64,000 nucleotides of DNA from Prorocentrum cordatum (lineage: Eukaryota > Sar > Dinophyceae > Prorocentrales > Prorocentraceae), in contig CAUYUJ010019591.1 in the NCBI GenBank assembly GCA_963575745.1, positions 21,582 to 85,581 on the forward strand. Direction: 5' to 3'. The notes beneath the pieces were generated by a model. It was not told the DNA's origin. It ran no database searches and worked only from the letters and a program-made list of their open reading frames with translations. Positions 30,161-39,353 of the stretch are shown here, in pieces. The position numbers and the translations under genes were made by a program. Numbering within the stretch: position 1 is the stretch's first letter; each line of letters starts with the position of its first letter.

Positions 30161-30454
30161 GGCTTTAATCGTCTGCGCCGATGTCGCTCAAAAGCCGCCG
30201 GAACGTGGGCGGCAGTTGTTCCTGCGACGGCCTGGGTCGGCGTCCGCTGTCTGAGCTCTCGAGCCGGGTGGATGCCACAGACTCGCCTCTCACTGGTGAG
30301 CGAAAGCGTTGAGCGCGGCGATGGATATCTGAAGCAGTAAGAACGCTTCCTCGCGCAGCCTCGAGCATGCCGTGGGTCACGTCGCGCGCAGCGCCGGCTT
30401 CAAACTGACATTCCTTTGGGGTCAGCCCTCTGTATTGTCTTGTATTGTATGTTA
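30161..30454. other. No gene seen
   Basis: Intergenic sequence between the GIY-YIG-like ORF and the repeats that precede the Gly/Tyr/His gene. Confidence 0.5.
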
Positions 30455-30562
30455 TTGTGACCTTGTGACTTTGTGACTTTGCGACCTTGTGACCTTGTGA
30501 CCTCGCGACCGTACTGCATTGCATTGTCTCCCGCAGGGAGTATTGCCTCCCGCAGGGAGTAT
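30455..30562. repeat. GTGACCTTGTGACTTT repeats and CTCCCGCAGGGAG right cluster
   Basis: About 9-bp GTGACYTTG units (30455-30508) are followed by two adjacent copies of CTCCCGCAGGGAGTAT (about 30528 and 30546), ending 20 bp before the next ATG. Confidence 0.85.
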
Positions 30563-30582
30563 ACGACGCCACCGAGGCGGCA

Positions 30583-31962
30583 ATGTTGCTCGCAGCGGCG
30601 AGCGAGATACAGCAGCGACGGGGGAAGGTGGCGGAGGAGAAGCCACGGCTGCAACCGACTTCGAAGGAGCGGCCGACCGCGCCGCGGACGGCCCCGCCAG
30701 GGCGCATCTTGGCGGCCATGGAGAAGAAGCGCAAGGCGATGTGCTGGTCGGCACAACAGACTCGCGTGCAGACGTGGCGCGGCTCGGTGGCGGACTCGCT
30801 GCTCGAGAAGCTCAACCTCGCGCCGCCCACGAACCCGGCTATGAACTCGATGAAGGACCTTCTCGAGTTCGAGGTCGACGAGCCCGAGGGCGGTGGCGAC
30901 GACGCCGCGGGCGGCGGCGACGCGGTCGACGAGGGCGACGGCGACTACGAGGGCGCCACGGCGGATGAGTACGAGGGTGGCGACGCTGAGGGCGGTGGCT
31001 ACGACGACAGCGCGGGCGAGAGCTACACCGCCGATGGCGACGCCGAGGGCTACGGCTACTACGGCCACTGCTATAGCAGTTGCCGTTGTAGCCGCCACTA
31101 CTACGAGGGCTCGCACTACGGCGGCAACGACCTCGACTACAGCCACGACGACAGCAGCGATGGCGCTGGCTACGTCGGCAACGACGGCTGCAGCCGCGGC
31201 GGCAAAGACAGCTACTACAACAAGGACGGCTACTACAACTACTACGGCCACAACAAGGACGGCTACTACGGCGGCCACACCAAGAACGGCTACTACGGCA
31301 AGGACGGCTGGTGGGCCAAGGACGGCTACTACGGCCGTGAGAAGGGCGACGGCTACTATGGCCACAATGGCGACGGCTACTATGGCCACAAGGGCGACGG
31401 CTACTATGGCCACGAGAAGGGCGACGGCTACTATGGCCACGAGACGGGCGACGGCTACTACAGCCACGAGAAGGGCGACGGCTACTACGGCCACAAAGGC
31501 GACGGCTACAACGGCCAGGACGGCGGGCAGTGGCGTGGCCACGACAAGGGCGACGGCTACTACAGCCACGAGACGGGCGACGGCTACAACGGCCACGGGA
31601 AGGGCGACGGCAACTACAGCCACGAGAAGGGCGACGGCTACACCAGCCACGGCAAGGGCGACGGCTACTACAGCCACAAGAAGGACGGCTACTACGGCTG
31701 CCACAAGAAGGACGGCTACAACGGCCACAAGAATGGCGACGGCAAGGACGGGGGCTGGGGCGACGGCCCCCGCCCCCGCGGGGGCAAGCACATCCGCCTC
31801 GCCAAAGCGTTGGCCGTGCGGGAACACCTGCAGGGCTTGGGCGACCTGTCCGAGCAGGACCAGAAGTACGCGGCCTGGAGCCGCCGCACGCAGCCGCAGG
31901 TGTGGCTGAAAGCGGTCGCCGACTACGCTGCGGCGAGCGCGGCGGGCTCAAGCTCCGTGTGA
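30583..31962 (+). CDS. Gly/Tyr/His/Asp repeat protein
   Basis: The ATG at 30583 opens 459 codons to TGA. Residues 1-95 are basic and globular-looking (MEKKRKAMCW, then WRGSVADSLLEKLNLAPP). Residues about 100-160 are Gly/Asp/Glu-rich. About 205-395 are roughly 18 tandem units with consensus KGDGYYGHE, in which YY can become YN/NY and GH can become SH. The last 60 residues are basic and helical (HIRLAKALAVREHLQGLGDL). No signal peptide is seen. Such Tyr/Gly/His-rich low-complexity domains often form condensates or bind metals or RNA, but the function here is not known. The codons drift silently between repeats (for example TAC/TAT), which supports coding over a DNA satellite. Antisense Val/Ala ORFs are shadows. 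Confidence 0.65.
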   Translation: MLLAAASEIQQRRGKVAEEKPRLQPTSKERPTAPRTAPPGRILAAMEKKRKAMCWSAQQTRVQTWRGSVADSLLEKLNLAPPTNPAMNSMKDLLEFEVDEPEGGGDDAAGGGDAVDEGDGDYEGATADEYEGGDAEGGGYDDSAGESYTADGDAEGYGYYGHCYSSCRCSRHYYEGSHYGGNDLDYSHDDSSDGAGYVGNDGCSRGGKDSYYNKDGYYNYYGHNKDGYYGGHTKNGYYGKDGWWAKDGYYGREKGDGYYGHNGDGYYGHKGDGYYGHEKGDGYYGHETGDGYYSHEKGDGYYGHKGDGYNGQDGGQWRGHDKGDGYYSHETGDGYNGHGKGDGNYSHEKGDGYTSHGKGDGYYSHKKDGYYGCHKKDGYNGHKNGDGKDGGWGDGPRPRGGKHIRLAKALAVREHLQGLGDLSEQDQKYAAWSRRTQPQVWLKAVADYAAASAAGSSSV

Positions 31963-31974
31963 TCACGGGGCACG

Positions 31975-32060
31975 CGTCGGCGACCGCCGTGTCGTCGTCG
32001 TGGTCGTGGTCGTCGTCGTCGGCGTCGGCGTCGGCGTTGTCGTCGTCGTCGTCGTGTGGT
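31975..32060. repeat. GTCGTC/GGCGTC microsatellite
   Basis: GTCGTC triplets with a short GGCGTC insert, directly downstream of the Gly/Tyr/His gene. Confidence 0.85.
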
Positions 32061-32183
32061 CGGCGAGGTGTGCCCCGTCGGAAGGGGTCGAGGCTCTCGC
32101 GGCGGCGACTCAACACAGGAGTTGCTGCCGAAGCTGCGGGGGTTCACAGCAGCTGGGGGCTGCCACGAATTTGGATTAAGAGT

Positions 32184-32312
32184 CGTCGCAGAGGGCACCG
32201 CTGTCAAACGACGCGGGCGTCGTCTTTGAGAATCTCAAAGACGACAAAGTGTCGTCTCTGAGAATCTCAAAGACGACGCGCGTGTCGTCTGACAGTGGTA
32301 CCCTCTGCGACG
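32184..32312. repeat. Nested inverted repeat able to form a three-way junction
   Basis: Outer arms of 29 bases (32184-32212 and 32284-32312) pair at 26 positions plus one G-T. Between them sit two hairpins. The first is 32219-32231 with 32233-32245 (perfect 13-bp stem, one-base loop). The second is 32251-32263 with 32265-32277 (one mismatch). The two hairpins are near copies of GTCGTCTTTGAGA and its complement. It could be a structured RNA, a cruciform or a small fold-back transposon. Confidence 0.85.
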
Positions 32313-32444
32313 CTTCTCGGTCCGCGAGGCCTTCGGACGATCGCTGAGCGACGCGTCGCTCCCGCTCAGCGCGATCGCCCCCCTTCCTCTGAGCATTTTT
32401 CGGAGGTCTCACGATCGACGGCGAAACGATCGACCTCCCCCCAT
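32313..32444. other. No gene seen
   Basis: Short spacer. Further GCGACGC/CGATCG-rich short inverted phrases occur here, but no clear arm of the preceding structure. Confidence 0.4.
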
Positions 32445-32582
32445 CCTCCCTCTCATCCCCTCCTCCTCCTATTCCTCCTTCTCCTCATCCTTTGCCTCCC
32501 CCTCCTCCTCTTCCTCCTCCTTCTTCCTCCTCCTCCGCATCCGCCTCCTCCACTTCCATCCTCCTCCTCCTCCCCCTCATCA
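32445..32582. repeat. CTCCTC pyrimidine repeat
   Basis: Imperfect CTC/TTCCTCC triplets. Confidence 0.85.
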
Positions 32583-32705
32583 TCCTGAGGTGTCCTGAGG
32601 TCTCCTGGGGCTGTCAGCTCAGAGGTGCCCTGAGGTGTCCTGAGGCGCCCTGGTGTTGCCATCTCAGAGGTGTCCTGAGGTGTCCTGAGGTGTCCTGAGG
32701 TGTCG
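32583..32705. repeat. TGTCCTGAGG 10-bp repeat
   Basis: About ten units of CCTGAGGTGT with variants, perfect at the right end (four in a row). Confidence 0.9.
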
Positions 32706-32746
32706 CATTCGCCGTCGTCGTCGTCGGCGTCCGCCGTCGTCGTCGC

Positions 32747-32778
<32 letters not shown>

Positions 32779-32829
32779 TCCTGCATCGTCGTCGTCGCCG
32801 CCGCAGTCGTCGTCGTCGTCCGCCGCCGA

Positions 32830-32879
<50 letters not shown>

Positions 32880-32945
32880 TCCTGCATCGTGGTCGTCGCC
32901 GCCGCAGTCGTCGTCGTCGTCCGCCGCCTTCGTCGCCGCCGGCGT

Positions 32946-32977
<32 letters not shown>

Positions 32978-33035
32978 TCGCCGCCGCCGCCGCCGCCGTC
33001 GCCGCCGCCGCCGCCGCCGTCGCCGCCGTCGCCCT
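32706..33035. repeat. GTCGTC/GCCGCC microsatellite
   Basis: Long triplet block with two related internal passages (ATCCTGCATCGTSGTCGTCGCC at about 32778 and 32878), suggesting a ~100-bp internal duplication. Confidence 0.9.
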
Positions 33036-33094
33036 TATCCTCCGCATCGGCTGCGCCGTCCCACCGCCGCCCATCACCCCCGCAATCGCGACCC

Positions 33095-33300
33095 TCAGTG
33101 GTCCTCGCGAAGGTTCGCGACGCGGTCCTGGCCCTCGCGAATGTTCGCGATCGTGGCGGCCTGGCTCGCGATAGTGGCGGCCTGGCTCTCGATCGTGGCT
33201 GTCTGAGCTTCGATCGTGACGTCTTTGCTCTGAATCTTGTCGCCGCGCCGCGCGCTGTCGGGACAGGCTTGCATATGCATGCAGATATGATATTGTTGTT
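33095..33300 (-). CDS. Coiled-coil ORF end
   Basis: The minus-strand frame ending at 33095 carries a regular seven-residue pattern (IEAQTAT, IESQAAT, IASQAAT, IANIREG) followed by QDRVANLREDH and a stop. This is a plausible C-terminal coiled coil of a minus-strand gene. Its upstream exons are not identified, because further upstream the frame runs through non-coding-looking sequence. Low-complexity origin cannot be excluded. Confidence 0.3.
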
Positions 33301-33505
33301 TGGTGCGGTGTATGTACACTAGAAGAGCGGTGTGATATGATAGTTCTGGGGTAGGTTGTGGGGTGTGTCTGATTATGTCGGCGTGATCCCGCCTGGTTGT
33401 GCGTCTCGCGGCGGGCGTGGCGACGCCTATCGCCACACCTATCCCCCCCCCCCCCCTCCCCCACCACCATCCCTCCGACATGCCCCGCCCGTTCGGTTTG
33501 AGGTG

Positions 33506-33691
33506 ATGCAGTGCTTCAAGGCGTGCGATAAGGCCAAGAAGAAGGCCGAGCACGCCGAGTACGCTTGGCTGCAAGCGTGCGAGCACGCTGCGGACTTGCA
33601 TGGGCAGCACGATCGGGCAAGGAAAAGGGTAATCGACACAGGGGGCTTGTACAGAGCGCGGGGGCGCAAGGCCTTAGACTTCGACGCGTGA
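33506..33691 (+). pseudogene. Isolated last exon, homologous to the exon at 34.2 kb
   Basis: Open frame VMQCFKACDKAKKKAEHAEY...WLQACEHAADL, ending with a stop at 33689-33691. It is a charged helix with internal Ala/Glu/Lys pattern. It matches the exon at about 34221 (VLEKFKTF, AAKKKMEEAKSEW, ACEQHASIKS). No first or second exon is seen upstream, so it is probably the tail of a truncated tandem copy. Confidence 0.45.
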
Positions 33692-33793
33692 GTGCGCGGG
33701 TGCGCAATTAGGACCGAGTGTGTAAACACCGTTTCCCAAGAGTGGTGCTTGTCACGGGGAGGGCGGGCGCTTCGCGCCATGCGCTAAGGAAAC

Positions 33794-34383
33794 AATGTCT
33801 GGATCGAGCTCGTCGGGGCAGCGTTGCAACCATTGCAAGTCTGGGGTCAATTGTTAGGGGGGAGTGAGAGATGTGTGGCTTATCGGCTCCGTTGCAATAG
33901 GTTTTGCACAAGTTATCGGTTCAGTTGTGGAGGGGCAATGGGCAAGTCCCGCAAGGAGATCGCGATGGATGCCCAGGCTCGCCAGGACTGGAAGGATGAC
34001 AAGCATGTCAGGCTGACCAACGCTAACATCACCAAGGTAGCATGCAAGGCCGAGTTCTTGTGTGCATCGAAGAAGGTGGCATCGTGTGTGAAAACACGTT
34101 AGACACTCATTGCAATGACATTAGCCACCGCATTAGCAATTGCAATTGCATTTGAATTGGATGGCATGGAATGCTTCTGCCCTGTATATATGTGTTTTGT
34201 TTTAGCGCACGATTCCCAGGTTCTCGAAAAGTTCAAGACGTTCTAGGCCGCCAAGAAGAAGATGGAGGAGGCCAAGAGCGAGTGGATGGAGTCGATCGGT
34301 GATCGCATCGATGCCCACGCTGAGTGGGAGAACGCGTGCGAGCAGCACGCGAGCATCAAATCAGAGCGCATGCCGCGTTGAGC
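33794..34383 (+). CDS. Small spliced gene, Cys-pair N-terminus and helical C-terminus
   Basis: Likely exons: 33794-33844 (MSGSSSSGQRCNHCKSG, followed by GT), 33899-34035 (after GCAATAG; contains MGKSRKEIAMDAQARQDWKDD and ends NANITK before GTAGCATG) and about 34221-34383 (after TTCCCAG; KKKMEEAKSEWMESIGDRID, then a stop). The CxxC pair followed by a Lys-rich region resembles the start of a recurring dinoflagellate family, as does the 0.9-5.2 kb gene. In the frame I use, the last exon has an in-frame TAG after FKTF, so either the splice site lies downstream of it or the copy is dead. Function unknown. Confidence 0.4.
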
Positions 34384-34708
34384 GTGCCGCGCTGGGGCCG
34401 TGTCGGGCGAGGTTTCGCAAGTGCGATGATATGTTCAGATTCGCAATGGCCCACGTCACATGATCAGTGGTCACGCCAATCATGCCTTACATCTGATTAG
34501 CATGCCGAGCAAGGGGGTGGACCCATCCAGGTCAGTGTTTGTCAAGCCGCGCCCAGCCGTGGCGACGACGATGACCGACCCCCCCCCCGCCCCCCGAGAG
34601 GACTACCAACCCCCCGAGAGGACTACCAACCCTCGCGCTGTTGGTTTGTTCGACACCCCTGTTGGCCTTTGCCTTATCGCCAAGCGTGCGCGCGTCATCG
34701 TCGTGGGC
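34384..34708. other. No gene seen
   Basis: Intergenic. A 22-bp phrase CCCCGAGAGGACTACCAACC is tandemly repeated at 34591-34632. Confidence 0.5.
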
Positions 34709-34730
34709 TCCGTAACCATTTTGGCTCAAA
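34709..34730 (+). other. Relict dinoflagellate spliced-leader sequence
   Basis: TCCGTAACCATTTTGGCTCAAA matches the 22-base trans-spliced leader at 20 positions (G to A at two places). It lies 43 bases upstream of the ATG at 34774. In dinoflagellates such relicts mark genes made by reverse transcription and reintegration of trans-spliced mRNA. Confidence 0.85.
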
Positions 34731-34773
34731 CAGTTTTGCGAAATTACATATCGCTTTCTGCTGCGTAGCAGCA

Positions 34774-36219
34774 ATGACGTCGATACGTGATGTGCTGACC
34801 GAACTCAATCATATGATTGATTGGCATCATACCCAGGTCGACTGCGGACTCGACGCGAAGACATGCGCCGACAACCAGATGCAGTCGCTGTTGTCGAGGG
34901 TGCGATCCTTCGGAACGATCGGCACTGACGACGCTACGCTATTGGTGAGCACAATTCGGGACAATGCGCTCTCAGACTGGTCCCCTGATCAGATTGCAGA
35001 AATCTGCACGGTGGTAGGGCAGAAGACGGGTGGGCTGACCAGCACCGCAGATAAGAAGTGGCAGAAGGTAGCTGCATTCTCGCGCTTCCTTTCGGCGTCT
35101 GAGGCGACCAAGTTAAAGAGCGGCGACATGTCGCAGAAGGCGATGATCGCCATGGTGTGCAAGCGGGCTCACGCGATCGGCATGTACACTCTGTCCGAGG
35201 GGAGCAAGGGTCAACTCGCAGCGATGGTATCGTCCCAACTCACTGGCATTACCAACGACATGTGGTACGACGCTCTGGTCCAGGTCAAGCTGAAGCTGGC
35301 TACCATGAAGGCACGAGGCTGGAAACACAGAACTATATGGGAACGCGATTCTCCAGACCCCCTCGAGAGCGAATCGTGGCACTATACCGCGTACCCCGAG
35401 GGAGACCCGCCACGCGGGCAGGACTGGTGCATCGACGAGCCCGACTTCGTGCGACTGAGCAGTCGCCTGATGAAGGGCGGCAAGCACGCGGCCAAGCAAG
35501 TGCGGGGCGACCGCCCCGCCCCGCCGCCGCCGACCGCCCCGCCTCCCGCCATTGGCGACTCCGGCGCCCACCAATCCATGTACGGGACGATGAACGCGTA
35601 CCATATGTACGCTCATCCAGGAATGGTGCCTCCGCCAGGGATGGTGCCTGGCCAATCGTCACACTCTTGGTCGCCTCCGCCAGGGATGATGCCGAAGCCC
35701 AAGGCGCCACCGCAAGATACGCCCTCACCACAGGAGGCGCCCCCGCCTGCGGCCCCACCAGCCGCGGGAGGAATGCCCGCCCCGCTCGACGACTTATCCG
35801 ATGAGGAGGCAGCGCTTCGCAAGACAATGCGCAACCGTAAGGAGGCCGCGGCCCTGAGTAAACGTCCAGCAGCTGCTGGGGGCGACGCCGATGGCGTCGA
35901 GGGCGCCGACGACGATGGCGACGAACCCGCCGACGAGGAGGGGGGCCCGCCGAAGAAGGTCACGAAGGGCGCCCCGCCGAAGAAGGCCATGAAGGTGGTC
36001 ATGCGGAGGCCCTCGGCGAAGCCGAAGCCGCTGCCCAAGGCCCCGCTGACGGGGGCCCCGAAGATCGAGTACCGCGCGGGGTGTATACTCACGCAGCCAG
36101 GCAAGTCCCAGTACAGGGCTGTCCTGGGGCGGTCCGACAGGCGCATCCGCTGGGACACGGGCAGCGCGCGCCAGGAGGCTTTCACCAAGGCGATGAAGTT
36201 CATAGACGAGCGCTCGTAG
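34774..36219 (+). CDS. Retroposed intronless gene, uncharacterised dinoflagellate protein
   Basis: The ATG at 34774 (MTSIRDVLTELNHMIDWHH) opens 481 codons to TAG. Residues 1-225 look globular (NALSDWSPDQIAEICTVVG, KKWQKVAAFSRFL, GQLAAMVSSQL). 245-340 are Pro/Met/Gly-rich (HPGMVPPPGMVPGQ). 350-440 are acidic, then Lys-rich (KKVTKGAPPKKAMKVVMRRP), resembling a nuclear localisation or nucleic-acid-binding tail. The end (SQYRAVLGRSDRRIRWDTG) looks like a small folded domain. I recall similar proteins as a multicopy dinoflagellate family. With a spliced-leader relict upstream and no introns, it is best read as a recycled cDNA. The frame is intact, so it may be expressed. Confidence 0.75.
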   Translation: MTSIRDVLTELNHMIDWHHTQVDCGLDAKTCADNQMQSLLSRVRSFGTIGTDDATLLVSTIRDNALSDWSPDQIAEICTVVGQKTGGLTSTADKKWQKVAAFSRFLSASEATKLKSGDMSQKAMIAMVCKRAHAIGMYTLSEGSKGQLAAMVSSQLTGITNDMWYDALVQVKLKLATMKARGWKHRTIWERDSPDPLESESWHYTAYPEGDPPRGQDWCIDEPDFVRLSSRLMKGGKHAAKQVRGDRPAPPPPTAPPPAIGDSGAHQSMYGTMNAYHMYAHPGMVPPPGMVPGQSSHSWSPPPGMMPKPKAPPQDTPSPQEAPPPAAPPAAGGMPAPLDDLSDEEAALRKTMRNRKEAAALSKRPAAAGGDADGVEGADDDGDEPADEEGGPPKKVTKGAPPKKAMKVVMRRPSAKPKPLPKAPLTGAPKIEYRAGCILTQPGKSQYRAVLGRSDRRIRWDTGSARQEAFTKAMKFIDERS

Positions 36220-36815
36220 CCGCTTGTCTGCTCTGCTCATCGCCGATCGCGACTCCTCGCGATTTGTTTCGCTGTGCTATGACGCTTGTGTGCATTGTTC
36301 ATGTATGTCTGCGTGGTGCAATGTAAAACGCACGTCATTGTTCCATCATATGCGAGGGGCACCCGTCGCACAATCCTCTGTTGCGGTTGCAGATATCGCA
36401 TTCATGCTACCATCACTCAGTATTCGAGTAGAGGGTCTACTACATAATTGAAAATGCTCAGAATTGAATGGGAAAGTTCATTTTGCTTAGATTGTTTTGG
36501 TTTTGGGGGATGGGGGCGTGCGCTCGACTTGCGCGCCCAAACGAGATGATTTCACGATTCCGAGTTGGCTGTCGGAGGCCGCGACGCAAGAACACAAGCA
36601 GCGCCGACGTTCACCGAAGTTCAGTGCATGCGTCGCATAGAGTGCATATGCGAATGCATTTGGCGGAAGCCGCGCACAAGGCGCGCCCAATGCGACATTA
36701 TTGAATCATTGAAGTAAGCACGAACAACCCTGTCGAATGCGACAACCATGCGCAACTGCAAATGCCGCAAGATAGGTGCACATCAAAAGAAGACAAGGGT
36801 TCCCACTGGGAAGTG
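36220..36815. other. No gene seen
   Basis: 3' flank of the retroposed gene, somewhat AT-richer to about 36500. No poly-A tract marks the end of an insertion. Confidence 0.5.
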
Positions 36816-36819
36816 CGCG

Positions 36820-36918
<99 letters not shown>

Positions 36919-36982
36919 GGGGGGGGGGGGAAGGGGGGGGGGGGCGGGCGTGCGGGGGGGGGGGGGGGGGGGGGGGGGGGGG
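36816..36982. repeat. GT microsatellite followed by G-runs
   Basis: About 98 bp of GT dinucleotides (one TTG slip) pass into long G-runs with A and C interruptions. The G-tract has the four-run composition of quadruplex-forming DNA. Confidence 0.95.
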
Positions 36983-37200
36983 CGCGCGCTGGGTCTCTCA
37001 ACGTGGCCCAAGACGGCTCCAAGAGCGCCTCGGAGATCCCAAGACGAGCTCCAAGATGGCCCAATATAGCTTAAGATGCCTCAAGATGGCCCCGAAGATG
37101 CTCCAAGAGGCCCCAAGACCGCCCCAAGGCGGCTCCATGATGCCAGATAGCCCCCCAAGGAGGCCTCCAAGATGCCAAAATCATTCCAAAACCTAGAAAG
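36983..37200. repeat. CCAAGATGGCC-type repeats
   Basis: Degenerate units CCCCAAGANGG / TCCAAGATGGCCC about every 10 bp. The same family recurs at 38.97-39.18, 44.77-45.25, 46.2-46.85, 47.55-47.86, 48.6-48.77, 53.87-54.05 and 60.65-60.95 kb. Confidence 0.8.
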
Positions 37201-37635
37201 GAAACTGGTGATTGTTGGCTTCTCGCCTTTTCGCTTTCCGATGGCCTTCTCGCTTTTTCGTTTTTTGAAGCGCATATAATGAAACATATCGGGCGCCGAA
37301 ACGGCCGCACTCTCGTGCGCACCGTCGCCATGTCCTCAACCTCGAGAACGAAAACCCTTTCAAAGGTGGGAACACAGCAACCCAGATGTTGCCACGGTGA
37401 AGCGCGGTGAAACATAACATGTTTAGGGTGCGGCCCTCCCCGCCCTCGCGGGGCGGCCTTGCTCCCTGGGGTGTGGGCGGGGATCGGCGGCGGTGCCGCC
37501 CCCCGTGTCGTTTGCGATTTAGACAGGGAGCTCTTACAATTTCCATTAACAACCATAGTCGCTACTATATCCACTGCGTTTCGCCAAAAACACCCGCACG
37601 ACCTTGTGACATAGGGTGCGACACCCCCTCGCGCA
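37201..37635. other. No gene seen
   Basis: Mixed intergenic sequence. The overlapping ORFs lack motifs. Confidence 0.5.
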
Positions 37636-37830
37636 CGCCACGCTACGTTGCAACGCGTTGCAACGCGACCCCGCAATGCCCTTCAACACCCTGCAATGCA
37701 GACACCCGCGGTACCATGCAACTCAATGCAAAACAGCGGCGCGCCGCCATGCGAAGCCATGCAATACTGCGCGCGTGGTTGCGCAGGGCCTTGCAACGCC
37801 CTGCAACGACCTTGCAACCCCAGCTGCCTC
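37636..37830. repeat. TTGCAACGC degenerate repeat
   Basis: Units such as CGTTGCAACGC, CTGCAATGC and CATGCAA recur about every 11 bp. A related array in opposite orientation lies at 45.52-45.72 kb. Confidence 0.75.
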
Positions 37831-37871
37831 CCGCGTATACATCAATAATGTGGTTCTCCCCTCTCTTAAAA

Positions 37872-37955
37872 TATTGGGGGGGGGGGGGGGTGGGGGGGGG
37901 GGGGCGCGGGGGGGACGGGGGCCGCGAGTGGGGGGGGAGGGGCGGCGGAGGGCGG
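37872..37955. repeat. G-run tract
   Basis: Near-continuous G with single T, A or C interruptions. Confidence 0.9.
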
Positions 37956-38942
37956 GCTGCGTAGGGCCGTGCGTTCGGCGACATTCGAGGCGCTGGGAAG
38001 GACCCATCGAAAACTCCGAGGTGCATTGCGGAAAGCTGCACGGATACACTAAAACAGCACACCAAAACGAGGCCGCAAGGAGGGAGGCCACCCACGGTGA
38101 ATGGCGGGCCCGAGACAAACCGCACCAAAGACGGCCCACAGTATCATGGGGAGGAGCGGCAACACATTGCAATCGGGGTCTATGCGAGCCCGCTTGGGGC
38201 CCGCTTGCGCCCCTCTCGGTGCCCATTCTGGGCCCTCTTGAAATTTGATTAGTGCCCCTTGGGGCTGCGAGCGACATCTTCGGGCGGCGGGGGTGGCGGG
38301 GGTGGAGGGGGGTAGAGGGGGGGGGGGGTTTGAGTGGGTGCGGGAGACAGGAGCGGGCGATTGGTGGACGTGGGCGGGACGGGGTTCGGGCGCGGGAAGA
38401 GCGCGGGGATGAGGGGTGAGGGGAAGGAGGGCTGCGGGAGGAGGTGACGGGTAGAAGGGCGCGGGGACGGCGAGAGAGCAAGGGAGGTCGATGGAGCAGA
38501 AGGGATGCGCACGTAGCGATATGAGGGTCGGCGGGAAGCGAGGCGACGAGGTATGATGGGAGGTGGCGCGGCAGGGGTTGGAAGAAATGGGGGTAAAGGG
38601 GGTGACGGCAGGTTCTTGCAACCCGCCCAAGGCCCGAGAGGGCCTTAGACGATCCCACGAAGGCCCCAAGAACGCCTAGAGACCACCTCTGGAAGGGGCT
38701 CAGCAAGGCACCGCAAGGGCCCCATGGCCAATGGGCGAACGAGGGGGGGGGGGGGGGGCGATCGCTGTCGGGAAGCATCGGGGGCCGATTGGGGCCTTTT
38801 TGGTGCCCGTTTAAGGCGCGTTTCGGGATCTTCATTGGGGCACGCGTGGGCCTATCTTGGCGGCATCGCTGTTACGATGCACGATGGTGCGCTGCATTAT
38901 GCTGCACGGCCATGGTCAACGCACCTCGGCCAAGCATGTTCT
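37956..38942. other. GC-rich non-coding stretch
   Basis: Long Pro/Arg ORFs on both strands overlap each other and follow G/C-rich low-complexity DNA (38275-38600). No protein motif. Not called as genes. Confidence 0.55.
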
Positions 38943-38980
38943 CTGGATGGGCTGGCGAGGGCACGCGAAGCGCCGCGACG
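38943..38980 (-). repeat. Dispersed GACGCTTCGCG motif, copy b
   Basis: On the plus strand CTGGATGGGCTGG...GCACGCGAAGCGCC, the complement of the consensus, next to a CCAAGATGCC block. Confidence 0.6.
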
Positions 38981-39353
38981 CCCAAACGCAAGGATGCCCC
39001 AAGATGCCCCCCACGAAGCCCCCATGAGGCACTCAAGAGGCTCTAAGAGACCCCCGCGAGGCAGACACACCAACCCAAGACGCCTACAAGATGCCACATG
39101 AGGCACCAACACTGCCCCCAAGACGCTTCAAAACTGCTCCCAAGAGACACCCGAGAAGTCCACCCCGAGACCCCAACGAGCATTCAGCAGCCGCCTGGCC
39201 CACAACCCTGACGCGGTGGCGGGATGGGCCGCATGCCATTTTCTATACGGCAAGGCGGCTTTGCATGCGCAAGGAAAGTTACCGCACACAGTACAGTCTC
39301 AATGCATCGATGCCGACTGCCAGCATGCAAGCATCAACGAGAAACATGATATA
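38981..39353. repeat. CCCCAAGATGCC-type repeats and spacer
   Basis: Repeat of the CCAAGA family to about 39185, then unstructured DNA to the stop of the minus-strand gene. Confidence 0.65.

Noticed and set aside
30400-31827. A 475-codon minus-strand Val/Ala-rich ORF antisense to the Gly/Tyr/His gene
   Set aside because: Its composition is the mirror of the GGCGACGGCTACTAC repeat on the other strand. It has no motif and is explained as an antisense shadow.
32700-33206. 168-codon Arg/Val-rich plus-strand ORF
   Set aside because: Translation of GTCGTC/GCCGCC microsatellite.
37407-38835. Several 120-370 codon Pro/Arg-rich ORFs
   Set aside because: They lie in G/C homopolymer-rich DNA, overlap on both strands and show no domain or codon signature.
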